A DNA stretch of 64,000 nucleotides from a virus. The notes beneath the pieces are model-generated. The model ran no database searches. It was given only the letters and a program-made list of their open reading frames with translations, and had not been told where the DNA came from. This document shows positions 50,406-59,618 of this stretch, piece by piece; the stretch's first letter is position 1; the number at the start of each line of letters is the position of its first letter. The DNA is taken from IMG/VR virus record IMGVR_UViG_3300032046_000006, positions 1 through 64,000 of that record; one strand, given 5' to 3'. Both the position numbers and the translations under genes were made by a program.

Positions 50406-51569
50406 ATGCCTTTTGAATATCCTGAAAAAATAAATTCAAATATCCCCATAGCACTAAATATAGACTTGCCTATTACTGAAGATATGCTATCGTGGGTAAA
50501 AGTTACTCCTTTGATAATCGGTAAAGGTGCAGAAGAATTAAGTTTTTTTGATAGTTATAAAATACCTACATGGAAAGAGAATTGGGAAATTATTGCAGAT
50601 GGGCAAACCTTATGGAAAGGCAATTTTGCTCCAGGGGAAGCCACAGTAAACGCATTTTATGATTATGAAAACACAAGAGATGGAGTATATGTTTATAATC
50701 CTGAAGGATATTATCCCGATTGGTGGTATAATGGTTCTGAACAATCTGTTGATTTTTCCAATCTTTATAATTGGTATATTTTTGGATGGGATAAAAACTT
50801 AGATAATCAATATTTGTCGAGAGCAAAATATACTTATTTGGGAGGGGCTTGGTGGGAAAATCCCCCAATAACAAGATTAGTTAGATGGATTAATTCTGAT
50901 ATTATTTTTGAAGATTTTCGGTGGTGGAAGGGAAGTGATTGGACAATAATTCCTGGGCATTATTTTTGGTATAACATGTTTTTTCGGATGAATATAGAGT
51001 TTCCATATTGTTCAAATTTGATGTGGGCTAAAGTTTTAAAATCAGATTATAGTATAAAAGAAGTATGTCTTCCAGAAAGTGTTTTTATGGTTGTAAGCGA
51101 TTATGGTGGATTAAATCCAGAAAATCCTCCCGATATTCCCAGTCCTATTCCTTTTGATACAATACAAATAAAGAGAAACATACCAGATATAGAAGAATAT
51201 CAAATCTCTTCTTCTTATTTTTCATATTTTCAATTGTCCAAAAATTTTACTAGAATAAATGATAATAAGTTCAATCTTTCTATCAGTGGAAATATATATG
51301 TAAGTAATAAACCAATTTTATTTGATGAAACTTCATATCCAACTTTAGATAATACTTATGTTTTAAATAGGCAAATTACTCCAGGGCAAATACCAGGTGG
51401 TGGTCATGCGATATGGAGATATAGATGGTCATTTAATTTAGTTTCATCTACTATATCTTCTCTAATAAAAAGAACTCCCTTACCATTAAATCCTACTGTT
51501 CATACTAAATTTTTAGTAACTATAGTAAATCCTAATAGCAATGAGGAAGTGCAAAGATATGAAATATGA
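50406..51569 (+). CDS. Tail tip protein, Trp/Tyr-rich
   Basis: 387 residues from ATG 50,406 (TTGAGGAATAAT upstream). 'SNIPIALNIDLPITEDMLSW', 'PTWKENWEIIADGQTLWKGN' and a segment with many W/Y (PDWWYNGSEQSV, FRWWKGSDWTIIPGHYFWYN) give an unusually aromatic protein, often seen in sugar-binding surfaces. C-terminus is beta-rich. No family recognised; by position a tip or receptor protein. Confidence 0.55.
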   Translation: MPFEYPEKINSNIPIALNIDLPITEDMLSWVKVTPLIIGKGAEELSFFDSYKIPTWKENWEIIADGQTLWKGNFAPGEATVNAFYDYENTRDGVYVYNPEGYYPDWWYNGSEQSVDFSNLYNWYIFGWDKNLDNQYLSRAKYTYLGGAWWENPPITRLVRWINSDIIFEDFRWWKGSDWTIIPGHYFWYNMFFRMNIEFPYCSNLMWAKVLKSDYSIKEVCLPESVFMVVSDYGGLNPENPPDIPSPIPFDTIQIKRNIPDIEEYQISSSYFSYFQLSKNFTRINDNKFNLSISGNIYVSNKPILFDETSYPTLDNTYVLNRQITPGQIPGGGHAIWRYRWSFNLVSSTISSLIKRTPLPLNPTVHTKFLVTIVNPNSNEEVQRYEI

Positions 51570-52068
51570 TAATCTTACTCATAAAATAGAAACTATATGG
51601 AATAAAACAGAAGAGAATAGCACCAATTTAAATAGAGTTAAATCTATAAATAGGAAGAATCCTACCAATTATAATGCTAAAAAAATATTTTCGTTAGAAA
51701 CCGATTGGGAAAAAATGGAAGTATTTGCTCACTATGATATAAATGATGAGATAGATTATTATGGGGCTTTTTATAAGACTTATGAGATAACTATAGTAAA
51801 TTTTCCTTTAAGATTTTTAAATTGTATAGATTGTTGTGTATTATATCAATATACAATGCCAGCAATTGATAGTTTAAATTTATCCGGTAGTAGTAGTAAA
51901 TTTGTTTATATTTATGATTTAGATACTACGGAAGAGATTAATGATGCAGTAAAAACAGTAAAAATTTATGTTAGCCATCTACTTGCCCCTACTTCAAACC
52001 CTACCACAAAATATCAAGTCTATTCTAAATTAAAAATGACCATCGCAAACAATCAATCTTATAAATAA
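51559..52068 (+). CDS. Tail tip accessory protein, last rightward gene
   Basis: 169 residues from ATG 51,559 (GAGGAAGTGCAAAGAT); an earlier in-frame ATG at 51,541 lies inside the previous gene. The N-terminal coiled coil (NLTHKIETIWNKTEENSTNL) matches the start of the 49,811 gene, followed by a beta domain (YEITIVNFPLRFLNCIDCCV). Ends next to the convergent minus-strand island with no spacer, so a bidirectional terminator would have to lie within coding sequence. Confidence 0.55.
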   Translation: MKYDNLTHKIETIWNKTEENSTNLNRVKSINRKNPTNYNAKKIFSLETDWEKMEVFAHYDINDEIDYYGAFYKTYEITIVNFPLRFLNCIDCCVLYQYTMPAIDSLNLSGSSSKFVYIYDLDTTEEINDAVKTVKIYVSHLLAPTSNPTTKYQVYSKLKMTIANNQSYK

Positions 52069-52785
52069 TTAATTAGTTAGTTTATCTTTTATTTGCTGTC
52101 TTAATTCCATTTGATTATACCTAACATCTGACATTAAATTAAACATTGTTGGGTAATCGACTTTCTCGAAATTTTGAATCGCCGATTGTGGCGATACATT
52201 AAAAATTTTTGATTTAGAATTATTAAAATGTTTAAAAAATCTATCTGGGTCGTTGTGATTATAATATGAAACAAGTCCACTCCCACGATGTAAAATTTTT
52301 TTTCCGTAATAATGAATGTCTTCTTTAGTTTGGGTTATCTTTTTATCTTTTGGATTTAGTTGCCCATAATCGAATCCGCATAAAAATAGATTTTCAGGTT
52401 CAAACAATAAAGCCAGTTGCAAAGAAAAAATCCCAGTTAAAAAAGTTAAAAAACCATCTCGTAATGGATTATCTGAATAATTAGCATTTCTTTTTAATAA
52501 GATAGTATTGGGATGTATTATTAGATTGGCTTTTGGTTTCATTGTACTGATAATTAGAGGTTCCTCTTTTAATCGTTCATAAATATCGGGATGTCTAGCA
52601 AGATTGGTAGAACGATAAAATTCCCTATCACAACAAGTTAAAAGAGTATGGTCAAAATGAAAAAAGGAAAAATTGCATACTATCACAAACTTATCTTTTA
52701 TTTTATCTTTTAGACCTAAAGAGATTCCGTCAGATACAGATTTTCCTCCACCAATAATTATGATTTCTTTTATTTCTGGCACCAT
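52069..52785 (-). CDS. DUF115/sialyltransferase-like Rossmann enzyme
   Basis: 238 residues. 'IIIIGGGKSVSDGISLGLKD' (nucleotide-binding start), 'FVIVCNFSFFHFDHTLLTCC' with D-R-E-F-Y, 'FEPENLFLCGFDYGQL' and 'KIFNVSPQSAIQNFEKVDYP' fit the MAF/DUF115 and GT42 sialyltransferase-like group. Its likely job is transfer of a sugar (sialic-acid-like) or related pyrophosphokinase chemistry. First gene at the 3' end of the glycan island. Confidence 0.6.
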   Translation of the reverse strand: MVPEIKEIIIIGGGKSVSDGISLGLKDKIKDKFVIVCNFSFFHFDHTLLTCCDREFYRSTNLARHPDIYERLKEEPLIISTMKPKANLIIHPNTILLKRNANYSDNPLRDGFLTFLTGIFSLQLALLFEPENLFLCGFDYGQLNPKDKKITQTKEDIHYYGKKILHRGSGLVSYYNHNDPDRFFKHFNNSKSKIFNVSPQSAIQNFEKVDYPTMFNLMSDVRYNQMELRQQIKDKLTN

Positions 52786-52961
52786 TTACATCCTTTTCCT
52801 CTTCTAAATTTGAAATTAGGTAGATTGCGTAAACAGTTAGGGCATTGCTCTATTTTAGAGCATTTTGGCTCATAAAATGCCACTTTTCTGCTTGTTTTAT
52901 GCTTAAACCCACATAATATATGTATTTCTTCTAATAATCCTCTAATCAGGTCATTCTTCAT
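52770..52961 (-). CDS. Small zinc-ribbon protein
   Basis: 63 residues with CGFKHK, KCSKIEQCPNCL and GCKWCQK, that is at least two CxxC pairs. Overlaps both neighbours by 9-16 bp. Possibly a scaffold or regulator in the island; function unknown. Confidence 0.6.
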   Translation of the reverse strand: MKNDLIRGLLEEIHILCGFKHKTSRKVAFYEPKCSKIEQCPNCLRNLPNFKFRRGKGCKWCQK

Positions 52962-53109
52962 TTTTTACCTTTCTTATTTCCCAGAATTTTTTACGAACAA
53001 TAGTTCCATCTAATAAACGAATATCTAAATCTTCGGAATAAATTTCGATAACATTTCCCTCACATACTTGATTATTGTTTTTCACTAATACTGGGCACCC
53101 GAGGTACAT
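52951..53109 (-). CDS. 52-residue SH3-like hypothetical protein
   Basis: Begins MYLGCPVLVKNNNQVCEGNV, continues IEIYSEDLDIRLLDGTIVRK. Five short strands suggest an SH3/KOW barrel. AAAAGGATAAA ribosome site; overlaps the next gene by 11 bp. Confidence 0.5.
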   Translation of the reverse strand: MYLGCPVLVKNNNQVCEGNVIEIYSEDLDIRLLDGTIVRKKFWEIRKVKNEE

Positions 53110-53110
53110 T

Positions 53111-53668
53111 TTATCCTTTTATTAGTTTAATATTTTTCTTTTCTTTTATCCAATTTAAAATTAAATCTTTTTCAAAATCACCAAGGTGCCAAGGTTGTGT
53201 TTTTAAATTATGGTAAAAAGTCCCCGATTCAAAAAAATCAAATCCATAAATAGTTAATGATTTAAATTCTATATATTTTATTAAAAAATGTATTGCTAAA
53301 AGTCCGGTCGAAGGAAGTTTATCTTCGGGAAAGAAAAATTTAAGTTCTCTCCAATCTTCGGCTGGGTTTTGGAAAGCATTTTCTTTTATCCAATCTGTTG
53401 CTAATCTATTATCTGCGGTCATCCATACGACATACTTTGCATTAAAATTGCGTTTTAATTCTTCTTTGAAGCGGGTAGATATAAATAATACATCAGTTCT
53501 TTTTCCTATAAATTCTTCTTTTCCTTGAGAAATCCCCCGGTTCATTCTACAAATTATATCAAATTTTTCTATGTCTTTTTTGGTATTTAATATACTACGG
53601 GCATTTCCTAATAAACAAATATCTTTATCCTTTAAATATAATTGTAACTTAGTTAGGTTAGTTTTCAT
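53111..53668 (-). CDS. GT29/GT42-like sialyltransferase
   Basis: 185 residues. Motifs: 'DICLLGNARSIL' (CMP-sugar-binding start), 'FDIICRMNRGI', 'KRTDVLFIST', 'PSTGLLAIHFLIK' and 'LTIYGFDFFESGTFYHNL'. The order G-N-x-x-S, R-x-N-R, P-S-T-G and G-F-D-F/Y is that of GT29-type sialyltransferases and of their phage and bacterial relatives. ATGA overlap with the following gene. Acceptor unknown. Confidence 0.7.
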   Translation of the reverse strand: MKTNLTKLQLYLKDKDICLLGNARSILNTKKDIEKFDIICRMNRGISQGKEEFIGKRTDVLFISTRFKEELKRNFNAKYVVWMTADNRLATDWIKENAFQNPAEDWRELKFFFPEDKLPSTGLLAIHFLIKYIEFKSLTIYGFDFFESGTFYHNLKTQPWHLGDFEKDLILNWIKEKKNIKLIKG

Positions 53669-54261
53669 TTTAAATGCCTTGTTTTCCTCGATAACTGATA
53701 CTGTTCGATTATCGCATTATCTATCGGATTATGAGTTAACCCCTTTGGTGTTGTAGGAATATAACAATATTCCCAAGGCAAATTAAAACAGGTTATTTCT
53801 GGATGGCATTTTAATAACTCAGTCAATTCGTGTCTGTGAGAATGAGTTATATTGGCAATGATTTTTGCAAGTTCTTCTAATAACAATTTGGTTTTATTAT
53901 TATTTTTTATAAATAAAGTTCCATCCAATAATTCTAATCTTTCTTGAGTTTTTCCGAAATGTTTTTTCCAAGATAAAATATGAAATCCTAAATCTTCAGT
54001 AATTTCAAATAAAAGAGAGGGGTATCGCAAAATATTGGCATCGGCGTCGACCCAAACAAGGTCTTCAGTAGAACTATTCAATTTTTCTAAAATAATATCT
54101 ACTTTATGAGAACTATTTTTTTGCCATTTACCGAGAGATTCAAAAGGTTTAACCCAATAATTGAGATTAAATTTTTTAAATGAAGGAACGAGTACATTAT
54201 TGATTTGTTCTTCATAAGGAGTGTTGACAGTGTATCCTGATATGAAAATTAAATTATTCAT
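53665..54261 (-). CDS. GT8-like glycosyltransferase
   Basis: 198 residues. 'EDLVWVDADANILRYPSLLF' holds a D-A-D (DxD) metal site, followed by 'GTLFIKNNNKTKLLLEELAK' and 'ITCFNLPWEYCYIPT'. This is a GT-A-type fold of the nucleotide-diphospho-sugar transferase group. It is paralogous to the C-terminal domain of the 1,054-residue protein directly upstream (same 'LGKWQKNS/LGNWRLNS', 'WEYCY/SEYCY' landmarks). Confidence 0.7.
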   Translation of the reverse strand: MNNLIFISGYTVNTPYEEQINNVLVPSFKKFNLNYWVKPFESLGKWQKNSSHKVDIILEKLNSSTEDLVWVDADANILRYPSLLFEITEDLGFHILSWKKHFGKTQERLELLDGTLFIKNNNKTKLLLEELAKIIANITHSHRHELTELLKCHPEITCFNLPWEYCYIPTTPKGLTHNPIDNAIIEQYQLSRKTRHLK

Positions 54262-57200
54262 TTAATAATGACTAATAATTGGGACTATTGTGGGAGATTT
54301 TTTATTGGTAGAAACAACATAGCAATATTCAGAAGGTAATTCAAATAATTTTATGTCTGGATTTTGTTTTAAGGCTATCTCAAAAGCGATTCGCTGTCTT
54401 TGTTCGCAATTAGGTAACTCTTTTTCCCATGAATCGAGAAATTTTAATACTTTTTCGTTATTTCTTAAAAATATAGTTCCGCATAAAGGATGTTTTGGAA
54501 TAATCTTGTTATGTATTTTTGTTTCTTCTGTATAATGAATGGCAATGTCATAATATTCTGGAATTTCATCAAATAAAGAAGGATAAGAATTAATAGTTGC
54601 GTCAATATTTATGAATATGACATCTTCTTCATGAGTTAATAAAAACTGCTTGATAAAATCAATACGATAATTGCTATTTAGTCGCCAATTTCCTAAAGAA
54701 GGAACTTCATTAATATAATAATTTAATTTGAGATTTTTTACAGAAGAAAGTAGATATTTTTCGGCGATAGATTTTTGCTCATTAATATAATAACTGATTA
54801 TTGTGTTATCTAATTTAGTAGAAACTATAATATTGGGGGCTGTTTTGATTTCAGTTAAATAATTATTTGTAAGATTTTTTATAGTTTCATAATCCTTTTC
54901 ATAAATTGATTTGTAAATTTTATCCCATTTGGGTTGCAATAAAGACCAACTAAAATATTTTTCAACCCATAAACGATTTCTTTCTCCTATTTGTTTTCTT
55001 AATTTAGGATTTTGTTTTAAAATATCCAAACATTTATTCATACTATCAACAGTTTTATCTTCTTCAACAGGGACTATCCATTGAGGTTCAAGAAGTAATC
55101 TAATAGACCCAACATCGGTAGAAATCACAGGTATTCCGCATGCCATTGCCTCCAGAACTACTCTTGGCATAGCTTCACTTGAACTCGTCAATACAAGAAC
55201 ATCGATAGTTTTATAGAACTCTTTCATTGGGTCTAAGTTTGTTTCTTTAAGAAAGAGTTTTTCATTATGTCCAGAACATTGTTTGATTACTGGGTATTTT
55301 AATTTATCAAGCAAATGTGTTCTTTTTACTGGGGCTTCTCTTCCCACCCAGCCAACATTAAATCTATTTCTATTAAATTTATTGGGAAGAAAATAATTGG
55401 TATCTATTCCTTTAGGTAACCATACGGTTTGTTTAGGTAAATATCTTTTTTTAATGGTAGGTAAAAAATTAAGAGATAGAGTAGCAAATAAATCAATATA
55501 TTCTGCGGGATATTCACGATTTGCTTCTCCTCCATCAGACCCGATTATTATTAATCCACTTTCTTTCGCTTTTTTTAAAATGGGAATATTATAAGAATGA
55601 AACATAACTGGAGAATGGAAATACATTATATCATATTTCGTGAAGTCAAAATCATTAAGTTTTTCATATAATTCTTCTATTTTAATACAATCTAAATTAT
55701 ATTTGGAATATTTTTTCCGTTCTAAATAATTAAAATAAAACGCCCATCCATACTGGTCTACTATTTCAAGAATTCTTAAAGAGGGATTAATTATTGTTTT
55801 TGCTTTTTTAAGAAAGTCGTCAGTTATCAATTCTATAGTATCAAAATCGTCATAATATAAAGATTTAAATACTTTATCCCAAAGTGGTTGATTAACTTTC
55901 CAACTAAATTGTTCTTCCATTCGTTCTCTGTTTTTTTTACCTATTTCTTTTCTCAGATTTGGATTTTTTTCTAATAATTTCAATTTTTGATTCATTTCTT
56001 TAATACATTGAGTTTGTTCAATGGGAACCATCCATTCTTCATTTAAAAGAATAGGAACACTACCAACAGGGGTAGAAATTACAGGGATTCCGCATGCCAT
56101 TGCTTCTAAAACACTTCTTGGCATACATTCTTGCTCGCTCATAAGAACTAAACAATCCAAAGATTGATAAAACTTTTTCATTGGTTCTAATGTTCGTGTT
56201 TCTATAAAGAATTCTTTTCCATGTTGCGTTTGAGTTTCAATTGGGTAATTTAATTGTTGTAAAAGATTATTTCGCTTTTCTCCACAATTTATTCTTCCTA
56301 CCCAACCCACTTTAAATTTTGTGTTATCAAATTCTTTTTTAGGTAAAAAGAAGTTAGTATCAATAGATTCTGGCAAAAAGACCACATGGATTCCTGGATA
56401 AGTTTTTTTTAATTTTTCTATATCATTATAATCAATCGCCACAATTAAGTCAGCATAAGGATATTTGCCTAATATCATACCTGAATGTGCTCCAATAATT
56501 TTGGTATTTTTAAATTTTGGAGATTTTTTGATTTCTGGAATAATATTAAAAACGCTATTACTGATATTAGTTTGAGGAAAATAAATAATATCAGGAGTTT
56601 TAGTTTCTAAATATTTATTTAAATCTTGCAATCGGCAATATTCTATATTATGCTCGCTATATTTTTGTTGTTCTTTTGCTATAAAGAAATAAGCCCATCC
56701 GAATTGGTCAATTACTTTGAGTATATTTAATTTTTTGGGGTTGAGTTGAGTATTTTTTATATTAAAATCAAGATTTAATTTGGCAGAATATACTCCTAAT
56801 AACGCCCAAAAATCGATTTCGTTAAATCCGCACAATAATCTTTCTAAAAATATTTTTTCAAAATCCCCCCATCCCGTCCATTTATATTTTTTAATTTTTT
56901 GAGTTAAAGTATAATATCTTTGATAAATCAATTTATTAGTCCACAAAGGCGAATGAATTCCCATTACCATTTTATTCTTTAGGGTTTTATATCCATTTTT
57001 TTCTATTTGTTCATGAAAATCGGATGTTCCGTCTGTATTGGTGGAATCATTCAATATATTAAATTTATAATTTTTTACTATTTCGTATTTATAGCATTTA
57101 AGAGCATCAATTTTCTTGTTTAAATGTTCATCCAAAAGTTTAAAAATATAACTAAATGTTTTGCTGTCGCTCTGTTTTAGAGTATTATAAACAATCTCAA

Positions 57201-57426
57201 TAGCATTAGGATAAAGAATAAAATCTCCATCACATTGTATAAAATAAGGAGTTTTGCATCGATTAATCATTTCTTGCATTGCTTTATTTTGAGGACATAT
57301 ATCTTTTATTATATCTAATTTAAATTGAACTGTTTGTTTTTTTAATGCTTCTATACAACCAAGATAATTAGGATTGCCCTCAATTGATAGAACAAATACA
57401 GTTAAACTTGCTGATAAATCTACCAT
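54262..57426 (-). CDS. Four-domain glycosyltransferase (GT2-like, GT4, GT4, GT8-like)
   Basis: 1,054 residues. Domain 1 (about 1-230) is GT-A/GT2-like with DGD at 66-68. Domain 2 (about 233-530) is GT4: 'LNILKVIDQFGWAYFF', 'VGWVGRI', 'SEQECMPRSVLEAMACGIPV'. Domain 3 (about 551-850) is a second GT4 copy: 'RILEIVDQYGWAFYF', 'VGWVGRE', 'SSSEAMPRVVLEAMACGIPV'. Domain 4 (about 868-1054) is GT8-like with 'FINIDATINSYPSLF' (D-A-T in place of DxD). The E-x7-E motif expected of GT4 is present in both copies. Such a protein could build a short oligosaccharide on one acceptor. Shares its stop region with the GT8 gene next to it. Confidence 0.85.
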   Translation of the reverse strand: MVDLSASLTVFVLSIEGNPNYLGCIEALKKQTVQFKLDIIKDICPQNKAMQEMINRCKTPYFIQCDGDFILYPNAIEIVYNTLKQSDSKTFSYIFKLLDEHLNKKIDALKCYKYEIVKNYKFNILNDSTNTDGTSDFHEQIEKNGYKTLKNKMVMGIHSPLWTNKLIYQRYYTLTQKIKKYKWTGWGDFEKIFLERLLCGFNEIDFWALLGVYSAKLNLDFNIKNTQLNPKKLNILKVIDQFGWAYFFIAKEQQKYSEHNIEYCRLQDLNKYLETKTPDIIYFPQTNISNSVFNIIPEIKKSPKFKNTKIIGAHSGMILGKYPYADLIVAIDYNDIEKLKKTYPGIHVVFLPESIDTNFFLPKKEFDNTKFKVGWVGRINCGEKRNNLLQQLNYPIETQTQHGKEFFIETRTLEPMKKFYQSLDCLVLMSEQECMPRSVLEAMACGIPVISTPVGSVPILLNEEWMVPIEQTQCIKEMNQKLKLLEKNPNLRKEIGKKNRERMEEQFSWKVNQPLWDKVFKSLYYDDFDTIELITDDFLKKAKTIINPSLRILEIVDQYGWAFYFNYLERKKYSKYNLDCIKIEELYEKLNDFDFTKYDIMYFHSPVMFHSYNIPILKKAKESGLIIIGSDGGEANREYPAEYIDLFATLSLNFLPTIKKRYLPKQTVWLPKGIDTNYFLPNKFNRNRFNVGWVGREAPVKRTHLLDKLKYPVIKQCSGHNEKLFLKETNLDPMKEFYKTIDVLVLTSSSEAMPRVVLEAMACGIPVISTDVGSIRLLLEPQWIVPVEEDKTVDSMNKCLDILKQNPKLRKQIGERNRLWVEKYFSWSLLQPKWDKIYKSIYEKDYETIKNLTNNYLTEIKTAPNIIVSTKLDNTIISYYINEQKSIAEKYLLSSVKNLKLNYYINEVPSLGNWRLNSNYRIDFIKQFLLTHEEDVIFINIDATINSYPSLFDEIPEYYDIAIHYTEETKIHNKIIPKHPLCGTIFLRNNEKVLKFLDSWEKELPNCEQRQRIAFEIALKQNPDIKLFELPSEYCYVVSTNKKSPTIVPIISHY

Positions 57427-58079
57427 TTTTTTTCTCCGCAGTTAAAAAGATAATCAATTGCTGAAAGTCCAGGTAAGAATGGTTCATACATCTGATTATA
57501 GATAGGATGTTCAAATTCGTGAAAGACCACATTTATTCTTGCACACTTAAATAGAGGTAAATCTAAGTAATCCATTCCACTCTGTCCAGATAAATAAGTA
57601 TCTGCTCTCAACATTTGGCAAATTTCCAAACATTTTCCAGAACCATGTTTAGAGTATAAATTGAGATTAGAAGTAAATTCAATACGAGGTTTAATATTAA
57701 ACCAGTTTAACATTTGACATAATAATTCATAATTATAATCAAATAAGAAATCATATTTTTTATTAATAATCTCTTGAATTTTCGGAAAATATTTATCGAA
57801 ATAAGAAGATTTAGAGTAATTTTGTTGAATCGAATTTAACATTTTTCTTTGCCAATCGGATTCATGTACTACTTTTACTTCTTTAAAATTTAAACCAAGG
57901 TGAAAGTTAGTAGGAATAGTAACCCATTGGCAACCTTGCGGGGTTCTGATTTTGTTGCGATTGTCATAATAATTCTTTTTCACTTGAAAAGTATCTGCAA
58001 TTACAAAAGTATCTGCTTTTGAGACTTTATCGAAAAATCCTAAATATGACAAAAACTCTGGTTGGTGAATCACTAACAT
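57420..58079 (-). CDS. WbqC-like family protein
   Basis: 219 residues. 'HQPEFLSYLGFFDKVSKADT', 'QVKKNYYDNRNKIRTPQGCQ', 'LYSKHGSGKCLEICQMLRAD', 'SGQSGMDYLDLPLFKCARIN', 'FHEFEHPIYNQ' give the WbqC signature. WbqC proteins belong to O-antigen and sugar-nucleotide loci; biochemical role not settled (transferase-like). Overlaps its neighbours by 7 bp on both sides. Supports a dedicated sugar pathway. Confidence 0.85.
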   Translation of the reverse strand: MLVIHQPEFLSYLGFFDKVSKADTFVIADTFQVKKNYYDNRNKIRTPQGCQWVTIPTNFHLGLNFKEVKVVHESDWQRKMLNSIQQNYSKSSYFDKYFPKIQEIINKKYDFLFDYNYELLCQMLNWFNIKPRIEFTSNLNLYSKHGSGKCLEICQMLRADTYLSGQSGMDYLDLPLFKCARINVVFHEFEHPIYNQMYEPFLPGLSAIDYLFNCGEKKW

Positions 58080-58714
58080 TTATACTCCATTTTTATAATA
58101 TCAAATACTTCACTATATTTACATCCCAATTCTATGCCTCTTAATGTCGCTAAAGAAGTAACCAAATCTTTCCAATAAAGATATTTAGAATATTGACTTT
58201 TATGTTCTTGTAGAGATTTTAATTTAATGTTAAGAAAGTTGTCAATATTCACATAAAGTAATGGTCTGAATAATTGAGTAGATGTTTTAGAAGGAAATAA
58301 AGTTTCGAACATCCAAATAGTTGGGCAATATCTTGCTGCCGACATTACTGCTCTTGCAGTATTAAAATGGTCAGAATGACTCTCATTGAGGGCGTGAGTT
58401 ATGATAATGTTTGGTTTAAAAATATCCATCCATCTATTTAACGATTCTATTAGATTAGAATTGAAAGGAACATCTTTCGTGGGATAATTTAAACAAATCA
58501 TTTTTTGTACTCCCAAAACTTCAAAACTCTTGACTCCTTCTTCTTTTGCTTGTTGTTCTGTTCGCAAGATAGCCCCATTATAGGAGGTATAATCTGATTT
58601 AGTAACTGTAATAGTCCATACAATATCTCCTTGAGAAGTAAATTTTGCAATAGTTCCTCCACAGGAGAGAACTGCATCATCAAAATGTGATTCTACAATT
58701 AGTATATTTTTCAT
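58073..58714 (-). CDS. PIG-L/LmbE-type deacetylase
   Basis: 213 residues. Zinc-site motifs: 'ESHFDDAVLSCGG' (9-20, variant of PHPDDE..GG) and 'NESHSDHFNTARAVMSAAR' (HxDH). These are the metal ligands of the LmbE/PIG-L fold, which removes N-acetyl groups from sugars. In this cluster it would turn an N-acetyl sugar into an amino sugar, before or after transfer. The second D of the DD pair and the H's are intact, so activity is expected. Confidence 0.85.
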   Translation of the reverse strand: MKNILIVESHFDDAVLSCGGTIAKFTSQGDIVWTITVTKSDYTSYNGAILRTEQQAKEEGVKSFEVLGVQKMICLNYPTKDVPFNSNLIESLNRWMDIFKPNIIITHALNESHSDHFNTARAVMSAARYCPTIWMFETLFPSKTSTQLFRPLLYVNIDNFLNIKLKSLQEHKSQYSKYLYWKDLVTSLATLRGIELGCKYSEVFDIIKMEYKC

Positions 58715-59617
58715 CTACTTCTCCATAAAATTTCTAAAACAATATTTGCAAGCCAACGGTAATTCTCCATAGAAACCTTTTCTAAATTGGGTACAGTATT
58801 CGTTTTCCCATACATTTTTATCGTAAATAGTTCCATTTTCTTTCTTGGGGGAAAAAATTGAGTTACAAATCGATATACTTCCATTTCCATTTATTGATAT
58901 TCTACTCCACGCCAATCTACACCATTTTTTAAGATTGTTTGGGTCAATTAAAGTCGGATAGCAGGTAATTAAATTTGATTCAGGTAAAGTTTTTATTTTA
59001 TCTATTGATTCGTTTTCCCAATAAGTTAAAACTCTATTTAAAAATTCATTCTTGGTTTGTTCATCTTTTATATGATGAGGCAAAATATTTATTAGATGGA
59101 CTTCTCTTACTTTGAGTGTTTTTGCTAATCTTAAAAATTCAGGAATATGAATAAGATTAAATTTATCGCAAACATAAGATAAATAAATATTAAATCCTTC
59201 TTTTATATATAATTTTATTCCTTCTAAAATATGAATAAATTGATTTTTATTATGACAGATTTTTTCATGTAATTCTTGTGTCGGGGCATTAAGACTAACC
59301 GAAATATAATTGGGGGAATATTTTTTAAGAATATTAAATCTGTCTATTAATAAACTTCCATTAGTAATAAGTCCGCAATATACATTTTTTTCTTTGATAA
59401 ATTTTAAAATTTCTTCTAAATTCTCGCACATAAGAGGTTCGCCAAAACCTGCTAAACATAGTCCTTTAATTGTAGGGAAAGATTCTAATAGTTTCTCTAT
59501 TGCCTCTATAGACATATCTGGAGATGTTTCTATTTTTTTGCTTTGTCTAAGGCAAAAGGAGCATTTAAAATTGCATTTGTTGGTCATAAATAAAGTGGCA
59601 ATAGTAGGAAGATTCAT
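58715..59617 (-). CDS. Radical SAM enzyme with SPASM-like C-terminus
   Basis: 300 residues. CX3CX2C at 15-22 (CNFKCSFC), 'LAGFGEPLM' at about 54-63, then SPASM-type cysteines: LITCYPT, WCRLAWSRISINGNGSISIC, and ACKYCFRN at the end. 'isi.gnGsisiCns' plus 'CKYC' is the standard SPASM layout for a second iron-sulfur cluster. Members modify peptides or sugars (for example dehydrogenation or epimerisation). Substrate unknown; a sugar- or peptide-linked step in the island is inferred. Confidence 0.85.
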   Translation of the reverse strand: MNLPTIATLFMTNKCNFKCSFCLRQSKKIETSPDMSIEAIEKLLESFPTIKGLCLAGFGEPLMCENLEEILKFIKEKNVYCGLITNGSLLIDRFNILKKYSPNYISVSLNAPTQELHEKICHNKNQFIHILEGIKLYIKEGFNIYLSYVCDKFNLIHIPEFLRLAKTLKVREVHLINILPHHIKDEQTKNEFLNRVLTYWENESIDKIKTLPESNLITCYPTLIDPNNLKKWCRLAWSRISINGNGSISICNSIFSPKKENGTIYDKNVWENEYCTQFRKGFYGELPLACKYCFRNFMEK

Positions 59618-59618
59618 T

